NCBI GenBank assembly: GCA_016782445.1
Contig: JADHYM010000007.1
Location: 1-43,910, forward strand
DNA: 43,910 nt
Reading direction: 5' to 3'
Origin: Candidatus Omnitrophota bacterium
Lineage (GTDB): Bacteria > Omnitrophota > Gorgyraeia > JABMRN01 > RBG-13-46-9
Part shown: in pieces, positions 1 through 7,615 of the stretch
How the letters are laid out: each line of letters opens with the position of its first letter
How positions within the stretch are numbered: position 1 is the stretch's first letter
Program-made: the position numbers and the translations under genes
Notes under the pieces: generated by a model
Told to the model about the DNA's origin: nothing
The model's database searches: none
Seen by the model: the letters and a program-made list of their open reading frames with translations, nothing else

Positions 1-4
1 TAAA

Positions 5-37
5 CCCAGCACTTATTTTGATAAAATAAGTGCTGGG
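5..37. repeat. Hairpin, near copy of the porin terminator
   Basis: A perfect 15-bp inverted repeat with a 3-nt loop (arms 5-19 and 23-37). It matches the hairpin after the porin gene at 2017-2050 except for one base pair, which is swapped on both arms (T:A here, A:T there). No T-run follows it, so on the + strand it is not a standard intrinsic terminator. It may be the terminator of a related unit that lies just outside the window. Confidence 0.75.
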
Positions 38-60
38 GAGAAATCTTAAATACACCAATT

Positions 61-235
61 GCCGTGTCCGCCAGAGGCGGATCAGCCTCGGGCTGAAGCC
101 ACAAAATTCGTCTGAAAGGTCGCGCCGCATCCATCCTGCCTCTATGGCAATGCCCGTAACCCTCTATTAATCAAGCCGCCGGAAGGACGCCGATTTACAG
201 CCTAATACTAATATAGTAGCGCTGGAGAAAAAGGC
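61..235. other. Intergenic segment rich in short inverted repeats, function unknown
   Basis: This segment lies upstream of the porin promoter and shows no credible ORF. Two small hairpins sit at 67-81 (TCCGCC/GGCGGA) and 83-95 (CAGCC/GGCTG), followed by a GC-rich stretch to about 200 and a short AT hairpin near 210-225. It was compared by eye with the common riboswitch consensus cores and nothing convincing was found. Because it ends before the promoter at 246-273, it should not be in the porin transcript made from that promoter. Confidence 0.4.
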
Positions 236-245
236 GTGCAAATGC

Positions 246-273
246 TTGACAAAGCTAACTATTGTGGTATACT
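246..273 (+). promoter_or_regulatory. Sigma70-type promoter for the porin gene
   Basis: TTGACA at 246-251 and TATACT at 268-273 are separated by 16 nt, with a TG one base before the -10 (extended -10). The implied leader is about 200 nt, and a strong ribosome binding site (AAGGAGG) sits about 8 nt before the ATG at 485. The block 259-274 is nearly identical to the promoter region of the giant gene at 39061-39076. Confidence 0.75.
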
Positions 274-484
274 TTTATCAAAAGTTAGTTGCTTACAGTG
301 TCTATACCGTCACGTGTGCTCTTCAAAAAAGGCCAGGAAAGGGGGGAGGAAATAAATTCATTATATTAGGCTACATAAGTACAAGTGATGATATGGTTAT
401 ATAGAAAACAATAAACTAGGCCAATAGTATTACATTAAGAAACGGACTTATACAATTGGCGATTTTTTATAAGGAGGAAAAATA

Positions 485-1996
485 ATGAGATTATTACGTA
501 CAATATGTGTTATGGCACTAGTCGTGGGGCTTGCCTCAGGCGCTTACGCCGCGACACAAAGCGTAAAAATTTCCGGTGATCTAGAAGCCCGGGGATTTTT
601 TAGAAACAACTGGGCAATCGGATATAACGGAGATACAGCCGCGACAGCTGCGGGCTTGCTGACTACCGGAGTAAACAGACCCAGTCAAAACTGGCTCATG
701 TCGACAGCCGAGATCCAATTAGACGCGGATCTTACTGACAACGTAGCCGCGGTAATTCGCCTAGTTAACGAGCGCGATTGGGAAGTAACCGCACCGCTAG
801 CCGGTTCAAGAGTAGGCACTACCAATTTGGCTCAAAATGGCCGAGGTTTATACGCTGTACAGAACGATGATCAGTATGATATAGGCGTAGACCTTGCTTA
901 TATCGAGCTCAGGGAATTCTTGTATTCCCCGCTTACGTTAAGAGTAGGTCGTCAGGACCTGTGGTTCGGCAGAGGTTTCATTATCGGCAGAAACCAGAGA
1001 AATCCGAACAACATTCAGGCTCCGGAATACACGGCTTACAACTCTTTTGACTCGATTCGAGCCACGTTAGACTATGATCCCTGGACAATCGATGTTGTGT
1101 ATGCAACAATACGCAATAATGGCGTCCAGATGAACGCTGATGTGGACCTCATAGGAACTAACATCGGATACATCTTTGACTCGTGGAACGCTGAAGCTGA
1201 ATCTTACTTTTGGTACAAATCAGATAAGCAAACCCTATCGACAATGCAAGCCAATAACAGCGACGTGTATACATTCGGAGCGCGCGGCAGCTTTGATCCG
1301 ATAGAAAATCTTACAGTTCTGGCTGAAGGCGCCATGCAGACCGGCAATATCATTTTAAGTGATATTCAAATCGAAAGAAGGAAACGTTTCGGTATGGCCG
1401 CGGACATCGAAGTTGAAAGCAGGCATTTTAAGGACAGTTTTGCCTGGAAGCCGGTCATCAGCGCAGAGTATATTTTCTACTCTGGCGACAGGGAAGCTGA
1501 CAGATTCGATGATGAAACAAGAGCGCGACCAGGGCAAACGGGGAATGGCAATTTTGAGGCCCCAGGCACTACTGGTAACTGGTATACTGGATGGGATCCG
1601 ATGTATAGAGGTAAATTTGACACTGCCTACCGTGAATTTATAGGCACTTACTATGCAACATGGCAGTATCCTGTGAGGCCAAGGGCTTATCAATCATGCG
1701 CAGACGCTTCATACACGAACCAGCACCAGGCAATCGCGAAGGCTACGATCGAACCTATGGATGATTTAATGATTCAAGGTAAGGTTGCTTTCTTCTGGTT
1801 GGACCATTTAATTACTTCTATGGAACCATTCAGAAACCAGTTCGTAGGAACAGAGTTCGACGCGCAGCTTTCATGGGATTACACCGAAGACGTGAACTTT
1901 GGCCTTTTGGGTGCGTGGTTTATACCCGGTACTATTTATGATGATCGTAACAACAATGCTACCGAGGTTGTCGGTCACGTCAGCGTAGATTTCTAA
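485..1996 (+). CDS. Outer-membrane beta-barrel porin, alginate-export-like
   Basis: 503 residues. A clear signal peptide (positive N-terminus, hydrophobic stretch 7-19, cleavage after the AYA at 20-22) sends it through the Sec system. The rest alternates short amphipathic strands and polar turns, ends in Phe and contains a GRQDLWFGRGF-type segment, as in proteins annotated alginate export/porin in Omnitrophota and other Gram-negative bacteria. It probably forms a substrate-diffusion pore in the outer membrane. The substrate cannot be read from the sequence, and alginate is only the family label. It is monocistronic, with its own promoter (246-273), a strong ribosome binding site and a terminator (2015-2056). 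The hairpin at 5-37 suggests a similar unit upstream. Confidence 0.8.
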   Translation: MRLLRTICVMALVVGLASGAYAATQSVKISGDLEARGFFRNNWAIGYNGDTAATAAGLLTTGVNRPSQNWLMSTAEIQLDADLTDNVAAVIRLVNERDWEVTAPLAGSRVGTTNLAQNGRGLYAVQNDDQYDIGVDLAYIELREFLYSPLTLRVGRQDLWFGRGFIIGRNQRNPNNIQAPEYTAYNSFDSIRATLDYDPWTIDVVYATIRNNGVQMNADVDLIGTNIGYIFDSWNAEAESYFWYKSDKQTLSTMQANNSDVYTFGARGSFDPIENLTVLAEGAMQTGNIILSDIQIERRKRFGMAADIEVESRHFKDSFAWKPVISAEYIFYSGDREADRFDDETRARPGQTGNGNFEAPGTTGNWYTGWDPMYRGKFDTAYREFIGTYYATWQYPVRPRAYQSCADASYTNQHQAIAKATIEPMDDLMIQGKVAFFWLDHLITSMEPFRNQFVGTEFDAQLSWDYTEDVNFGLLGAWFIPGTIYDDRNNNATEVVGHVSVDF

Positions 1997-2014
1997 CTTT
2001 TGATTGTTTAGTTT

Positions 2015-2056
2015 AACCCAGCACTAATTTTATTCAAAATTAGTGCTGGGTTTTTT
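2015..2056 (+). terminator. Intrinsic terminator of the porin gene
   Basis: A 17-bp perfect stem (2015-2031 with 2036-2052), 4-nt loop ATTC, and a run of six T (2051-2056). It starts 18 nt after the porin stop codon. Confidence 0.92.
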
Positions 2057-2100
2057 ATTGACCTTTTTCTTAAGGTACATTAGAATATACCTATTAATAA

Positions 2101-2176
2101 GGTCCTTCTGCGCCTTAGGCGCATCAGGATCAATTCGCACTTATAACTTATGTCGCACAGGTGCTCCATAAGTTAT
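2101..2176. repeat. Two intergenic hairpins, the first shared with 11098-11157
   Basis: First hairpin: GGTCCTTC (2101-2108), a small stem TGCGCC/GGCGCA, then TCAGGATC (2124-2131) followed by AATT. The same flanks GGTCCTTC and TCAGGATC occur around a different, longer stem at 11098-11157. Second hairpin: a perfect 10-bp arm 2143-2152 (ATAACTTATG) pairing with 2167-2176. The second hairpin ends 9 nt before the ribosome binding site of the next gene and could affect its translation, which is inference. Confidence 0.6.
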
Positions 2177-2196
2177 GTGCTCATTGGAGGTGGGGT

Positions 2197-2379
2197 ATGA
2201 ATTTAGCTACTGGCGCGCTTGTTTTCTCAGGATTTTTCTTTATAGTTTTAGGTGTCGCTTCGAAGATTATGGGGTGTTCGCTTTTATCGCCTTTTGTTCA
2301 GTCCACGCTCGGGTACTTTGTCGGGGCCAATACCTGTATTTTACTTGCCCTTATAATCGATAAATTTGATAAACGCTAA
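2197..2379 (+). CDS. Small two-helix membrane protein, unknown function
   Basis: 60 residues starting at the ATG at 2197, which has GGAGG (2186-2190) 6 nt upstream. The longer in-frame reading from GTG 2161 would run through the upstream hairpin and lacks a ribosome binding site. Two hydrophobic segments (about 5-23 and 36-54) with a short polar loop suggest a helical hairpin in the inner membrane with a basic C-terminal tail. No family is recognised. It is the first gene of a tightly packed group running through DUF3047, HAMP and lpxA genes. Confidence 0.6.
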   Translation: MNLATGALVFSGFFFIVLGVASKIMGCSLLSPFVQSTLGYFVGANTCILLALIIDKFDKR

Positions 2380-2406
2380 GAATTCAATCTCGGCCAAAAC
2401 TTACGC

Positions 2407-3126
2407 ATGAGAAAAATAGCCTTTTTGATTGCAGTGGCTATTCTTATAGCCATTTCAGTTTATTTTTTCAAAGATAAGATCCTTTCTTTTGTAAAAGGAC
2501 CAAAGCCCGTTTTGGTCAAAATAATAAAACATTTTCCCTTTACCAAAGAAAATTCTCTTAAAGAATGGGAAGAGAAGGTGTTGAAAGGTAAGGTCGTATA
2601 CGCGCTTGAGCAGCGCGACCCGAACTCATACGTGCGCGCCTCTTCAGATAATACCGCTTCTGCTCTTTATTATAAGATCAAACTTGATATTAGCAACAAC
2701 CCTGTAATAGAGTGGAAATGGCGCGTGGACGAATTTCCGAAGCGGAAGTTTCCTGAAACTTTAAGCGGTAAGAAGGAGGAGGACTTTGCGGCGCGTGTGT
2801 ATATCATGTTTCCCGCTGCTTTTTTTACAGGGTCCAAGGTCGTAGAATACATCTGGTCCGAAACAATCCCCGAAGGAACGCATGGCACGAGCGGTTATTC
2901 AAAAAACATAAAACTTTTGGTGCTTGAAAAAGGCTCTTCGGACGGCGAATGGCGTTTTGAAAAAAGGAATATATACGAGGACTATCTTAAGCTATTCGGT
3001 AAGCGCCCCAAGTTAAACATAGGCGCCATCGCTTTTATGACAGACGCCGATTCGACTAAAACAAGCGCGAGCGCGACGTACGATGAGATAAAAATAGGCT
3101 ACGAAAAGAAAGAGGACGCAAAATGA
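2407..3126 (+). CDS. DUF3047 family protein, membrane-anchored
   Basis: 239 residues. One N-terminal hydrophobic segment (about 5-20) is an uncleaved anchor or signal. The remainder matches the DUF3047 pattern as I know it: a WKWRVDEFP-like strand, a DFAARVYIMFP-like strand, a Y-W-S segment, and a late D-A-D segment followed by a YDEIKIG-like C-terminal strand. DUF3047 proteins are predicted beta-sandwich, envelope-located and of unknown role. The stop overlaps the next start (ATGA at 3123), so it is probably co-translated with the HAMP protein. No good Shine-Dalgarno sequence precedes its ATG. Confidence 0.7.
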   Translation: MRKIAFLIAVAILIAISVYFFKDKILSFVKGPKPVLVKIIKHFPFTKENSLKEWEEKVLKGKVVYALEQRDPNSYVRASSDNTASALYYKIKLDISNNPVIEWKWRVDEFPKRKFPETLSGKKEEDFAARVYIMFPAAFFTGSKVVEYIWSETIPEGTHGTSGYSKNIKLLVLEKGSSDGEWRFEKRNIYEDYLKLFGKRPKLNIGAIAFMTDADSTKTSASATYDEIKIGYEKKEDAK

Positions 3127-3554
3127 AGAAGATAAGATTTAAGAAAATTACGAACAATCCTTTGCAGAAAAGGTATCTCTTTGTAATCATTCTGGCTATG
3201 GCAGTGCCTCTTGTAATAATGGCAGGATGTCTTTACTACCTCATATTCCAGCTAATGGCAGAACAGCTGGGAATTCCGGAATCCATTGCTTATAACCTTT
3301 TTCCGGTCGTGAATCAGGTAAATACGATTCTTCTCATAGCGCTCCCGCCGGTAATAATAGTGCTTTTTGCGCTTGGGCTAGTGCTTTCGCACCGCCTCAT
3401 CGGGCCTTTGAACAGGCTCGAAAACGATCTAAAACAGATAGCCGAAGGAGATTATTCTATAAGGCTTGCAATGAGAAAAGATGATGACCTGAAGCCAATC
3501 GCGAACGCTATTAATATAATAATTGATAAGCTGGAGAAAAAAAGTGATTCATAA
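3123..3554 (+). CDS. Membrane protein with two helices and a HAMP domain, no output domain
   Basis: 143 residues. Two transmembrane helices (about 20-42 and 65-88) enclose a short periplasmic segment, followed by a HAMP domain (about 88-140) with the usual P-x-x-x-L start (GPLNRLENDLKQI). The protein stops where a kinase, cyclase or methyl-accepting output domain would normally begin. It could pass a signal to a partner protein or be a minimal sensor. The start overlaps the DUF3047 stop and the end overlaps the lpxA start by 11 nt, so the three are likely translated together. Confidence 0.7.
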   Translation: MKKIRFKKITNNPLQKRYLFVIILAMAVPLVIMAGCLYYLIFQLMAEQLGIPESIAYNLFPVVNQVNTILLIALPPVIIVLFALGLVLSHRLIGPLNRLENDLKQIAEGDYSIRLAMRKDDDLKPIANAINIIIDKLEKKSDS

Positions 3555-4341
3555 AACAGCCATTGTTTCCAAAAATGCGAAAATAGATAAAAGTGTGGAA
3601 ATCGGTCCCTATGCAATCATAGAAGGCGATTGTGTATTAGAGAAAAATGTAAAAATCTACGCCCACGCTTATATAGCGGGCGGTACGGAAATAAAAGAAG
3701 AGACCGAGGTACACATGGGTGCGGTCCTTGGGCATGCCCCGCAGGATCTGGCATATGAGGGAAAAAAGACGTTTCTCAAAATAGGAAAGAAAAATATAAT
3801 AAGGGAATACGTAACGGTTCACCGCGGTACCAAGGAAGGAACATCTACTATTATAGGTGACGAGAATTTTTTGATGGGGCTTTCGCATGTGGGACACAAT
3901 TGCAACATAGGGAATAAAGTCGTTTTAGCAAACGGGGCGCTTCTCGCCGGCTACATAAACGTCGGTGACGCTGCGTTCATATCAGGCAACGTAGTGGTGC
4001 ATCAATTCTGCAATATAGGCACGCTATCTATAATAGGAGGGTTTTCCGGGGTTAACAAGGACGTTCCTCCGTACATGGCCGTGCGCGGCCCCTCAAGCGT
4101 GTGGTCAGTGAACCTCGTAGGGCTTAGAAGGGCGGGGTTTGACAGAAGCGTAATGCGGGATATGCGCGAGGCTTTCAGACTAATCTATAAAGAGGGCCTT
4201 AATACGAAGCAGGCCGTAGAAAAGATATTGGAAAAGAAACCCGGTAAAGAGATCATGCATCTTGTTGAATTTATCAAAAATTCCAAAAGAGGCATATGTA
4301 AATACAGGTATACACCGGACGATAAAGAGTATTTTAAATAA
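3544..4341 (+). CDS. lpxA: UDP-N-acetylglucosamine acyltransferase LpxA
   Basis: First enzyme of lipid A synthesis: transfers a 3-hydroxyacyl chain from acyl carrier protein to UDP-GlcNAc in the cytoplasm. The N-terminal two thirds are left-handed-beta-helix hexapeptide repeats. SHVGHNCNIG places the catalytic His at about 118, and a helical C-terminal domain follows. I chose GTG 3544 (265 residues, close to the usual ~262) because GGAG lies 7 nt upstream and the protein then begins with the canonical IHKTAIV; an ATG at 3523 would add seven residues. It shows that the organism makes lipopolysaccharide or a related outer leaflet. No lpxC, lpxD or lpxB is adjacent. Confidence 0.93.
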   Translation: MIHKTAIVSKNAKIDKSVEIGPYAIIEGDCVLEKNVKIYAHAYIAGGTEIKEETEVHMGAVLGHAPQDLAYEGKKTFLKIGKKNIIREYVTVHRGTKEGTSTIIGDENFLMGLSHVGHNCNIGNKVVLANGALLAGYINVGDAAFISGNVVVHQFCNIGTLSIIGGFSGVNKDVPPYMAVRGPSSVWSVNLVGLRRAGFDRSVMRDMREAFRLIYKEGLNTKQAVEKILEKKPGKEIMHLVEFIKNSKRGICKYRYTPDDKEYFK

Positions 4342-4352
4342 GGAGGTACAAG

Positions 4353-4718
4353 ATGGCAAAGAAGAACAAGCAGGATTGGCACGATGATTTCTCGAACACC
4401 CTTGACGAAACGAAGAAACGCCTGAAGCAATTCGGCGAGGACCTGGGCGTCTGGGCCAAAAAAGGCGAAAAAGAAATAGTGAAGGCCTCGCAGGCCGGCA
4501 AGGCGCAGATAGATATTTTAAGCCTCAACGTGAAAAAGGAAAAGCTCTATTATGACTTGGGCAAGAAAGTAGTCGCTCTAAACGCAAAGAAAAAACTCGG
4601 GATCCCGGAGCTTGAGTCTTTCTGGAAGAAGCTTCGCCAGCTACAAAAGGACGCCCGCAAAAGAAAACAAGCACTTCATGCCGTCACCCACTCCGGGAAC
4701 AAAAGAAAACGCAGTTAA
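4353..4718 (+). CDS. Lysine-rich coiled-coil protein, unknown
   Basis: 121 residues with no signal peptide or membrane helix. It is very rich in Lys, Glu, Asp and Gln, and heptad-like spacing along most of its length suggests long amphipathic helices. A good ribosome binding site (AGGAGG) precedes the ATG. No family is recognised. It starts 12 nt after lpxA, and its last 14 codons overlap the start of the M48 peptidase in another frame, so the three are probably one transcription unit. Confidence 0.6.
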   Translation: MAKKNKQDWHDDFSNTLDETKKRLKQFGEDLGVWAKKGEKEIVKASQAGKAQIDILSLNVKKEKLYYDLGKKVVALNAKKKLGIPELESFWKKLRQLQKDARKRKQALHAVTHSGNKRKRS

Positions 4719-5790
4719 GTATAACCGCCTGAAGGTAAAATTCAGGCTCGCTGGGATAGCTTTTACCGCGCTTTATCTTTTGTTTTTTCAAGCCCTTCTT
4801 TCCCGGTGGCTTGAGGAATCAGCACTTGGCTTTTCAGGCCAATTCTATATAGCGCTTATTCTGTACCTTGCGGGATTCGGCGTGGTTTATTATATAGTCG
4901 ATTTTCCGCTAAGCCTCGCAGGCGGCTTTTTACTCGAACGCCGGTTCAGTCTTTCTTCCATAAGCTTTGCGAATTGGCTAAAGGATAATCTCAAGGCTTC
5001 AGTGATCTCGTCTATCTTTTTTGCCTTTTTCATTTTAGCCCTATATTTTCTGTTAAGAAGCGCACCCCGCGCCTGGTGGTACTTGATAACAGTCTTCTAT
5101 TTTTTTGCCACTATTTTTATGGCACGAATAGGGCCCCTTATCCTTATCCCGCTTTTTTTTAAATACTCGCCTGTTGAGGAAGGTTTAAAAAAAGATATAA
5201 TCGAACTTTCGAAAAAGTGCGACATAAAGCTCCTCAACGTCTATAAGATAAATTTTAGCTCGAAAACGAAAAAATTAAACGCTGCGCTTACAGGGCTCGG
5301 AAAATCCAGGCGCGTGATCCTCGCAGATAATCTCATCAGGGAATTCTCAAATGACGAAATAAAAGGTGTTCTGGCCCACGAGTTTGCCCATCATAAATAT
5401 ATGCATATATGGAAGCTTCTATTGTTCGGGTTCCTGGCGACAGGCATTTCTTTTTATTTTCTCTTTTTGGCTTCGCCAAATATCGCGAGAGTGCTAAATG
5501 CAAACGCGATTTATGACATAAGGCTATTGCCGGCGTACCTCTTTGTTCTCTTTTTGATTAGCCTGGTTATCATGCCGATACAGAACTGGTTTTCGCGGAT
5601 TCTTGAGCGCGAGGCAGACGCGTTCGCACTTAAAATAACGGCTGACAAGGATACCTTCATAAGCCTCATGCAGAAACTCGGCGATTATAATTTAGCTGAT
5701 CCCAACCCCCCTAAGCTCGTCAAGATCATCTTTTACAGTCACCCTCCTATCTCCGAACGCATCGAGTTCGCGAAAGCTTTCAAAACTTAA
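4678..5790 (+). CDS. Ste24-like M48 family membrane metalloprotease
   Basis: 370 residues from the ATG at 4678; an upstream TTG reading (4612) would lie deep in the preceding gene. Several hydrophobic helices (about 24-43, 57-82, 108-127, 133-160, and two more between 245 and 315) surround the zinc motif HEFAH at 234-238. A downstream LEREAD segment supplies the third ligand (Glu). This layout is that of CAAX prenyl protease 1/Ste24 peptidases rather than the shorter HtpX. It probably cleaves membrane or misfolded proteins at the inner membrane. The start has only a weak ribosome binding site, so translation may be coupled to the upstream gene. Confidence 0.82.
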   Translation: MPSPTPGTKENAVKYNRLKVKFRLAGIAFTALYLLFFQALLSRWLEESALGFSGQFYIALILYLAGFGVVYYIVDFPLSLAGGFLLERRFSLSSISFANWLKDNLKASVISSIFFAFFILALYFLLRSAPRAWWYLITVFYFFATIFMARIGPLILIPLFFKYSPVEEGLKKDIIELSKKCDIKLLNVYKINFSSKTKKLNAALTGLGKSRRVILADNLIREFSNDEIKGVLAHEFAHHKYMHIWKLLLFGFLATGISFYFLFLASPNIARVLNANAIYDIRLLPAYLFVLFLISLVIMPIQNWFSRILEREADAFALKITADKDTFISLMQKLGDYNLADPNPPKLVKIIFYSHPPISERIEFAKAFKT

Positions 5791-5798
5791 GCAGAGTT

Positions 5799-5932
5799 AG
5801 CTTCCGAAGGGCGTCTACCTCGCTGCTCACCCCATCTATTGTGATAAAAATCTCAAAATGTCGCTGGCGAGGGTGAAAGATATACGAGTTCGGCGCAAAA
5901 GTTCGCCTCTCGGTAGGCGCCCTCCGGAAGCT
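5799..5932. repeat. Large imperfect palindrome after the M48 gene
   Basis: Arms 5799-5819 and 5912-5932 pair over 21 bp with two mismatched or wobble positions. The interior holds smaller pairings (TCACCC with GGGTGA near 5826 and 5870, and GGCG/CGCC around 5892-5907). It begins 9 nt after the peptidase stop codon, so it could act as a transcript end, although no T-run follows. No second copy was seen in the window. Confidence 0.5.
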
Positions 5933-5938
5933 TTATGC

Positions 5939-5990
5939 ACGCAACCGATGAACGCAACCGTTTCTCGCGACGCAACCGTAACCGCCCGAC
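5939..5990. repeat. CGCAACCG-type repeat, inverted partner at 10877
   Basis: Three spaced copies of GCAACCG at 5941, 5954 and 5972. The stretch 5959-5986 is the reverse complement of 10877-10904 with a single mismatch in 28 nt. It directly follows the palindrome at 5799-5932 and precedes the riboflavin operon promoter. Confidence 0.7.
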
Positions 5991-6008
5991 GGATAACGGA
6001 TTTATTTC

Positions 6009-6036
6009 TTGACAAATAAAATATATCTGATAAACT
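6009..6036 (+). promoter_or_regulatory. Promoter of the riboflavin operon
   Basis: TTGACA (6009-6014), a 16-nt spacer, and TAAACT (6031-6036). The predicted start point, about 6043, coincides with the 5' edge of the FMN aptamer. Confidence 0.7.
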
Positions 6037-6043
6037 AATATCA

Positions 6044-6213
6044 CGATCTTCGGGGTGAGGCGGAACTCCTCAACCGGTAGTAAACCCCGGTACAAATCAA
6101 ATGCGCGGCATTTGTTATTTGTAACGGCGTAAAGCCTACGAGCTTCGAGTAATTCGGGGCAGATCCGGTGAAATTCCGGGGCCGATGGTATAGTCCAGAT
6201 AGAAGAAGAATCG
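6044..6213 (+). promoter_or_regulatory. FMN riboswitch (RFN element)
   Basis: The conserved RFN blocks are present in order: CTTCGGGG at 6048, an ACCGG-GTA block near 6083-6090, CCTACGAGC near 6135, then the diagnostic GATCCGGTGAAATTCCGG and GCCGATGGTATAGTCCAGAT near 6172-6200. A closing P1 stem pairs CGATCTT (6044-6050) with AAGAATCG (6206-6213). An extra hairpin (about 6097-6123) occupies a variable arm. FMN binding is known to repress riboflavin genes. Here CTTCGGGG (6048-6055) is exactly complementary to the 5' arm of the downstream terminator (6234-6241), which gives a simple anti-terminator/terminator switch. The switching model is inferred from complementarity alone. Confidence 0.93.
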
Positions 6214-6230
6214 CAAATGAAGTTTATTTA

Positions 6231-6256
6231 AATCCCCGAAGTTTTTCGGGGATTTT
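6231..6256 (+). terminator. Riboswitch expression-platform terminator
   Basis: Stem 6231-6240 (AATCCCCGAA) with 6245-6254, loop GTTT, and a short T-run (6253-6256). It lies between the FMN aptamer and ribBA, 20 nt before the start codon. Confidence 0.8.
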
Positions 6257-6276
6257 ACATTTTATAACAAAAAAAT

Positions 6277-7476
6277 ATGCAACTAAACACTATAAAAGAA
6301 GTAATAGGCGACCTTAAAAAGGGAAAAATGTGCATCGTAATCGACGATGCTTCGAGAGAAAATGAGGGCGACCTCATAATGGCCGCTTCGAAGGCAAGCC
6401 CGGAGGCCATTAATTTCATGACAAAGTACGGCCGTGGCCTCATATGTGTTCCCATGGAGGAGGCGGCTCTTGAAAGGCTTGGCCTCTATCCCATGTCGAG
6501 CGAGCGCCGAGACGCGTTTAAAACGGCCTGGATTATTTCGGTAGACGCCAAATCCGGCGTTACGACCGGAATATCGGCCCACGACCGCGCGCGTACAATA
6601 AAGCTCCTTTCCGGAAAAACCTCAAAGGCGAAGGATTTTATAAAGCCCGGCCATGTTTTTCCCCTGGCCGGAAAGCCGGGCGGGGTTCTGGTGCGCGCGG
6701 GGCACACAGAAGCCTGTATAGATTTCTTAAAGCTCGCTAAAATTCCCCCCACCGGCGTAATCTGCGAAATCATGAATGAAGACGGAACTATGGCGCGCAT
6801 GAAAGAACTCCTCGGGTTCGGAAAAAAACACGGACTGAAAATATGCGCGATAGCAGATCTTATAAAATATCGAACCAGATACGGCACTCTTATAGAAAAG
6901 ATAGCGGAAACCGTGATACCTACCAAATTCGGAACCTTCAGGGCGGTTGCCTACAAATCCAAAATTACAGGTGACCATCAGATCGCTCTCTTGATGGGCG
7001 ATGTTTCTAAGGATGTGTCCTTAGTGAGGGTTCATTCCCAGTGTATAACAGGAGACACGTTTCATTCGCTACGGTGCGATTGCGGCAATCAGCTTGAAAT
7101 AGCGCTTTCGGTAATCGCAAAAAACAAAAAAGGCGTGCTTCTCTATCTTTGCCAGGAGGGCCGTGGCATCGGCCTCGGGAACAAAATAAAAGCGTACGCA
7201 CTTCAGGATAAGGGACTCGATACGGTCCAGGCCAACGAATTGCTTGGCTTCAAGCCGGATCTAAGAGATTACGGCATAGGCGCGCAGATATTGGTGGATC
7301 TGGGGCTTAAAAAAATAAGGCTTCTCACAAATAATCCTCAAAAGATCGTGGGACTGGAAGGGTACGGCATAGAAATAGTCGAGCGCGTTCCCATAGAGGT
7401 AAAACCAACTAAGACAAATAAGCGTTACCTTAAGACGAAGAAACAAAAACTCGGGCACGTATTGAAACACGCTTAA
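6277..7476 (+). CDS. ribBA: Bifunctional DHBP synthase / GTP cyclohydrolase II
   Basis: 399 residues. The N-terminal domain (about 1-200) is 3,4-dihydroxy-2-butanone-4-phosphate synthase, with the DDxxRENEGDL motif at 23-33 and a GHTEA segment. The C-terminal domain (about 205-399) is GTP cyclohydrolase II, with the zinc site [15 protein letters not shown] and a GRGIGL segment. It therefore starts both branches of riboflavin synthesis, from ribulose-5-phosphate and from GTP. It is the first gene after the FMN riboswitch. No clear Shine-Dalgarno sequence precedes the ATG. Confidence 0.96.
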   Translation: MQLNTIKEVIGDLKKGKMCIVIDDASRENEGDLIMAASKASPEAINFMTKYGRGLICVPMEEAALERLGLYPMSSERRDAFKTAWIISVDAKSGVTTGISAHDRARTIKLLSGKTSKAKDFIKPGHVFPLAGKPGGVLVRAGHTEACIDFLKLAKIPPTGVICEIMNEDGTMARMKELLGFGKKHGLKICAIADLIKYRTRYGTLIEKIAETVIPTKFGTFRAVAYKSKITGDHQIALLMGDVSKDVSLVRVHSQCITGDTFHSLRCDCGNQLEIALSVIAKNKKGVLLYLCQEGRGIGLGNKIKAYALQDKGLDTVQANELLGFKPDLRDYGIGAQILVDLGLKKIRLLTNNPQKIVGLEGYGIEIVERVPIEVKPTKTNKRYLKTKKQKLGHVLKHA

Positions 7477-7481
7477 AAAAA

Positions 7482-7595
7482 TGATTACACAGATTTATTG
7501 CTTATAAAAATATGCAACTGAGATTACACAGATATTTCTGCTAATCTGTGTAATCTATAGTGCACAATTTTTTGAGCAAAAAATCGGCGTAATCA
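7482..7595. repeat. Nested palindromic repeat, copy 1 (before ribH)
   Basis: This 114-bp unit is highly similar to 15567-15678 in the same orientation. An outer pair (TGATTAC near 7482 with GTAATCA ending 7595) encloses a second pairing zone (TGCTTATAAAAAT with its partner ending TGAGCA) and a central hairpin (GATTACACAGAT with ATCTGTGTAATC). It has no coding capacity. It lies inside the riboflavin operon and ends about 20 nt before the ribH start codon. Confidence 0.85.
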
Positions 7596-7615
7596 AAATC
7601 AAAAGGGGGTATAGT

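Noticed and set aside
98-235. Possible riboswitch (cyclic-di-GMP-I-like) upstream of the porin gene
   Set aside because: Only loose resemblance to GGACGC and CCTAA blocks; the conserved core does not align, and the segment ends before the promoter, so it would not be in the transcript.
4612-4677. Longer N-terminus for the M48 peptidase from a TTG at 4612
   Set aside because: It would lie entirely within the preceding gene's frame-shifted sequence, lacks a ribosome binding site and adds residues unlike the family.
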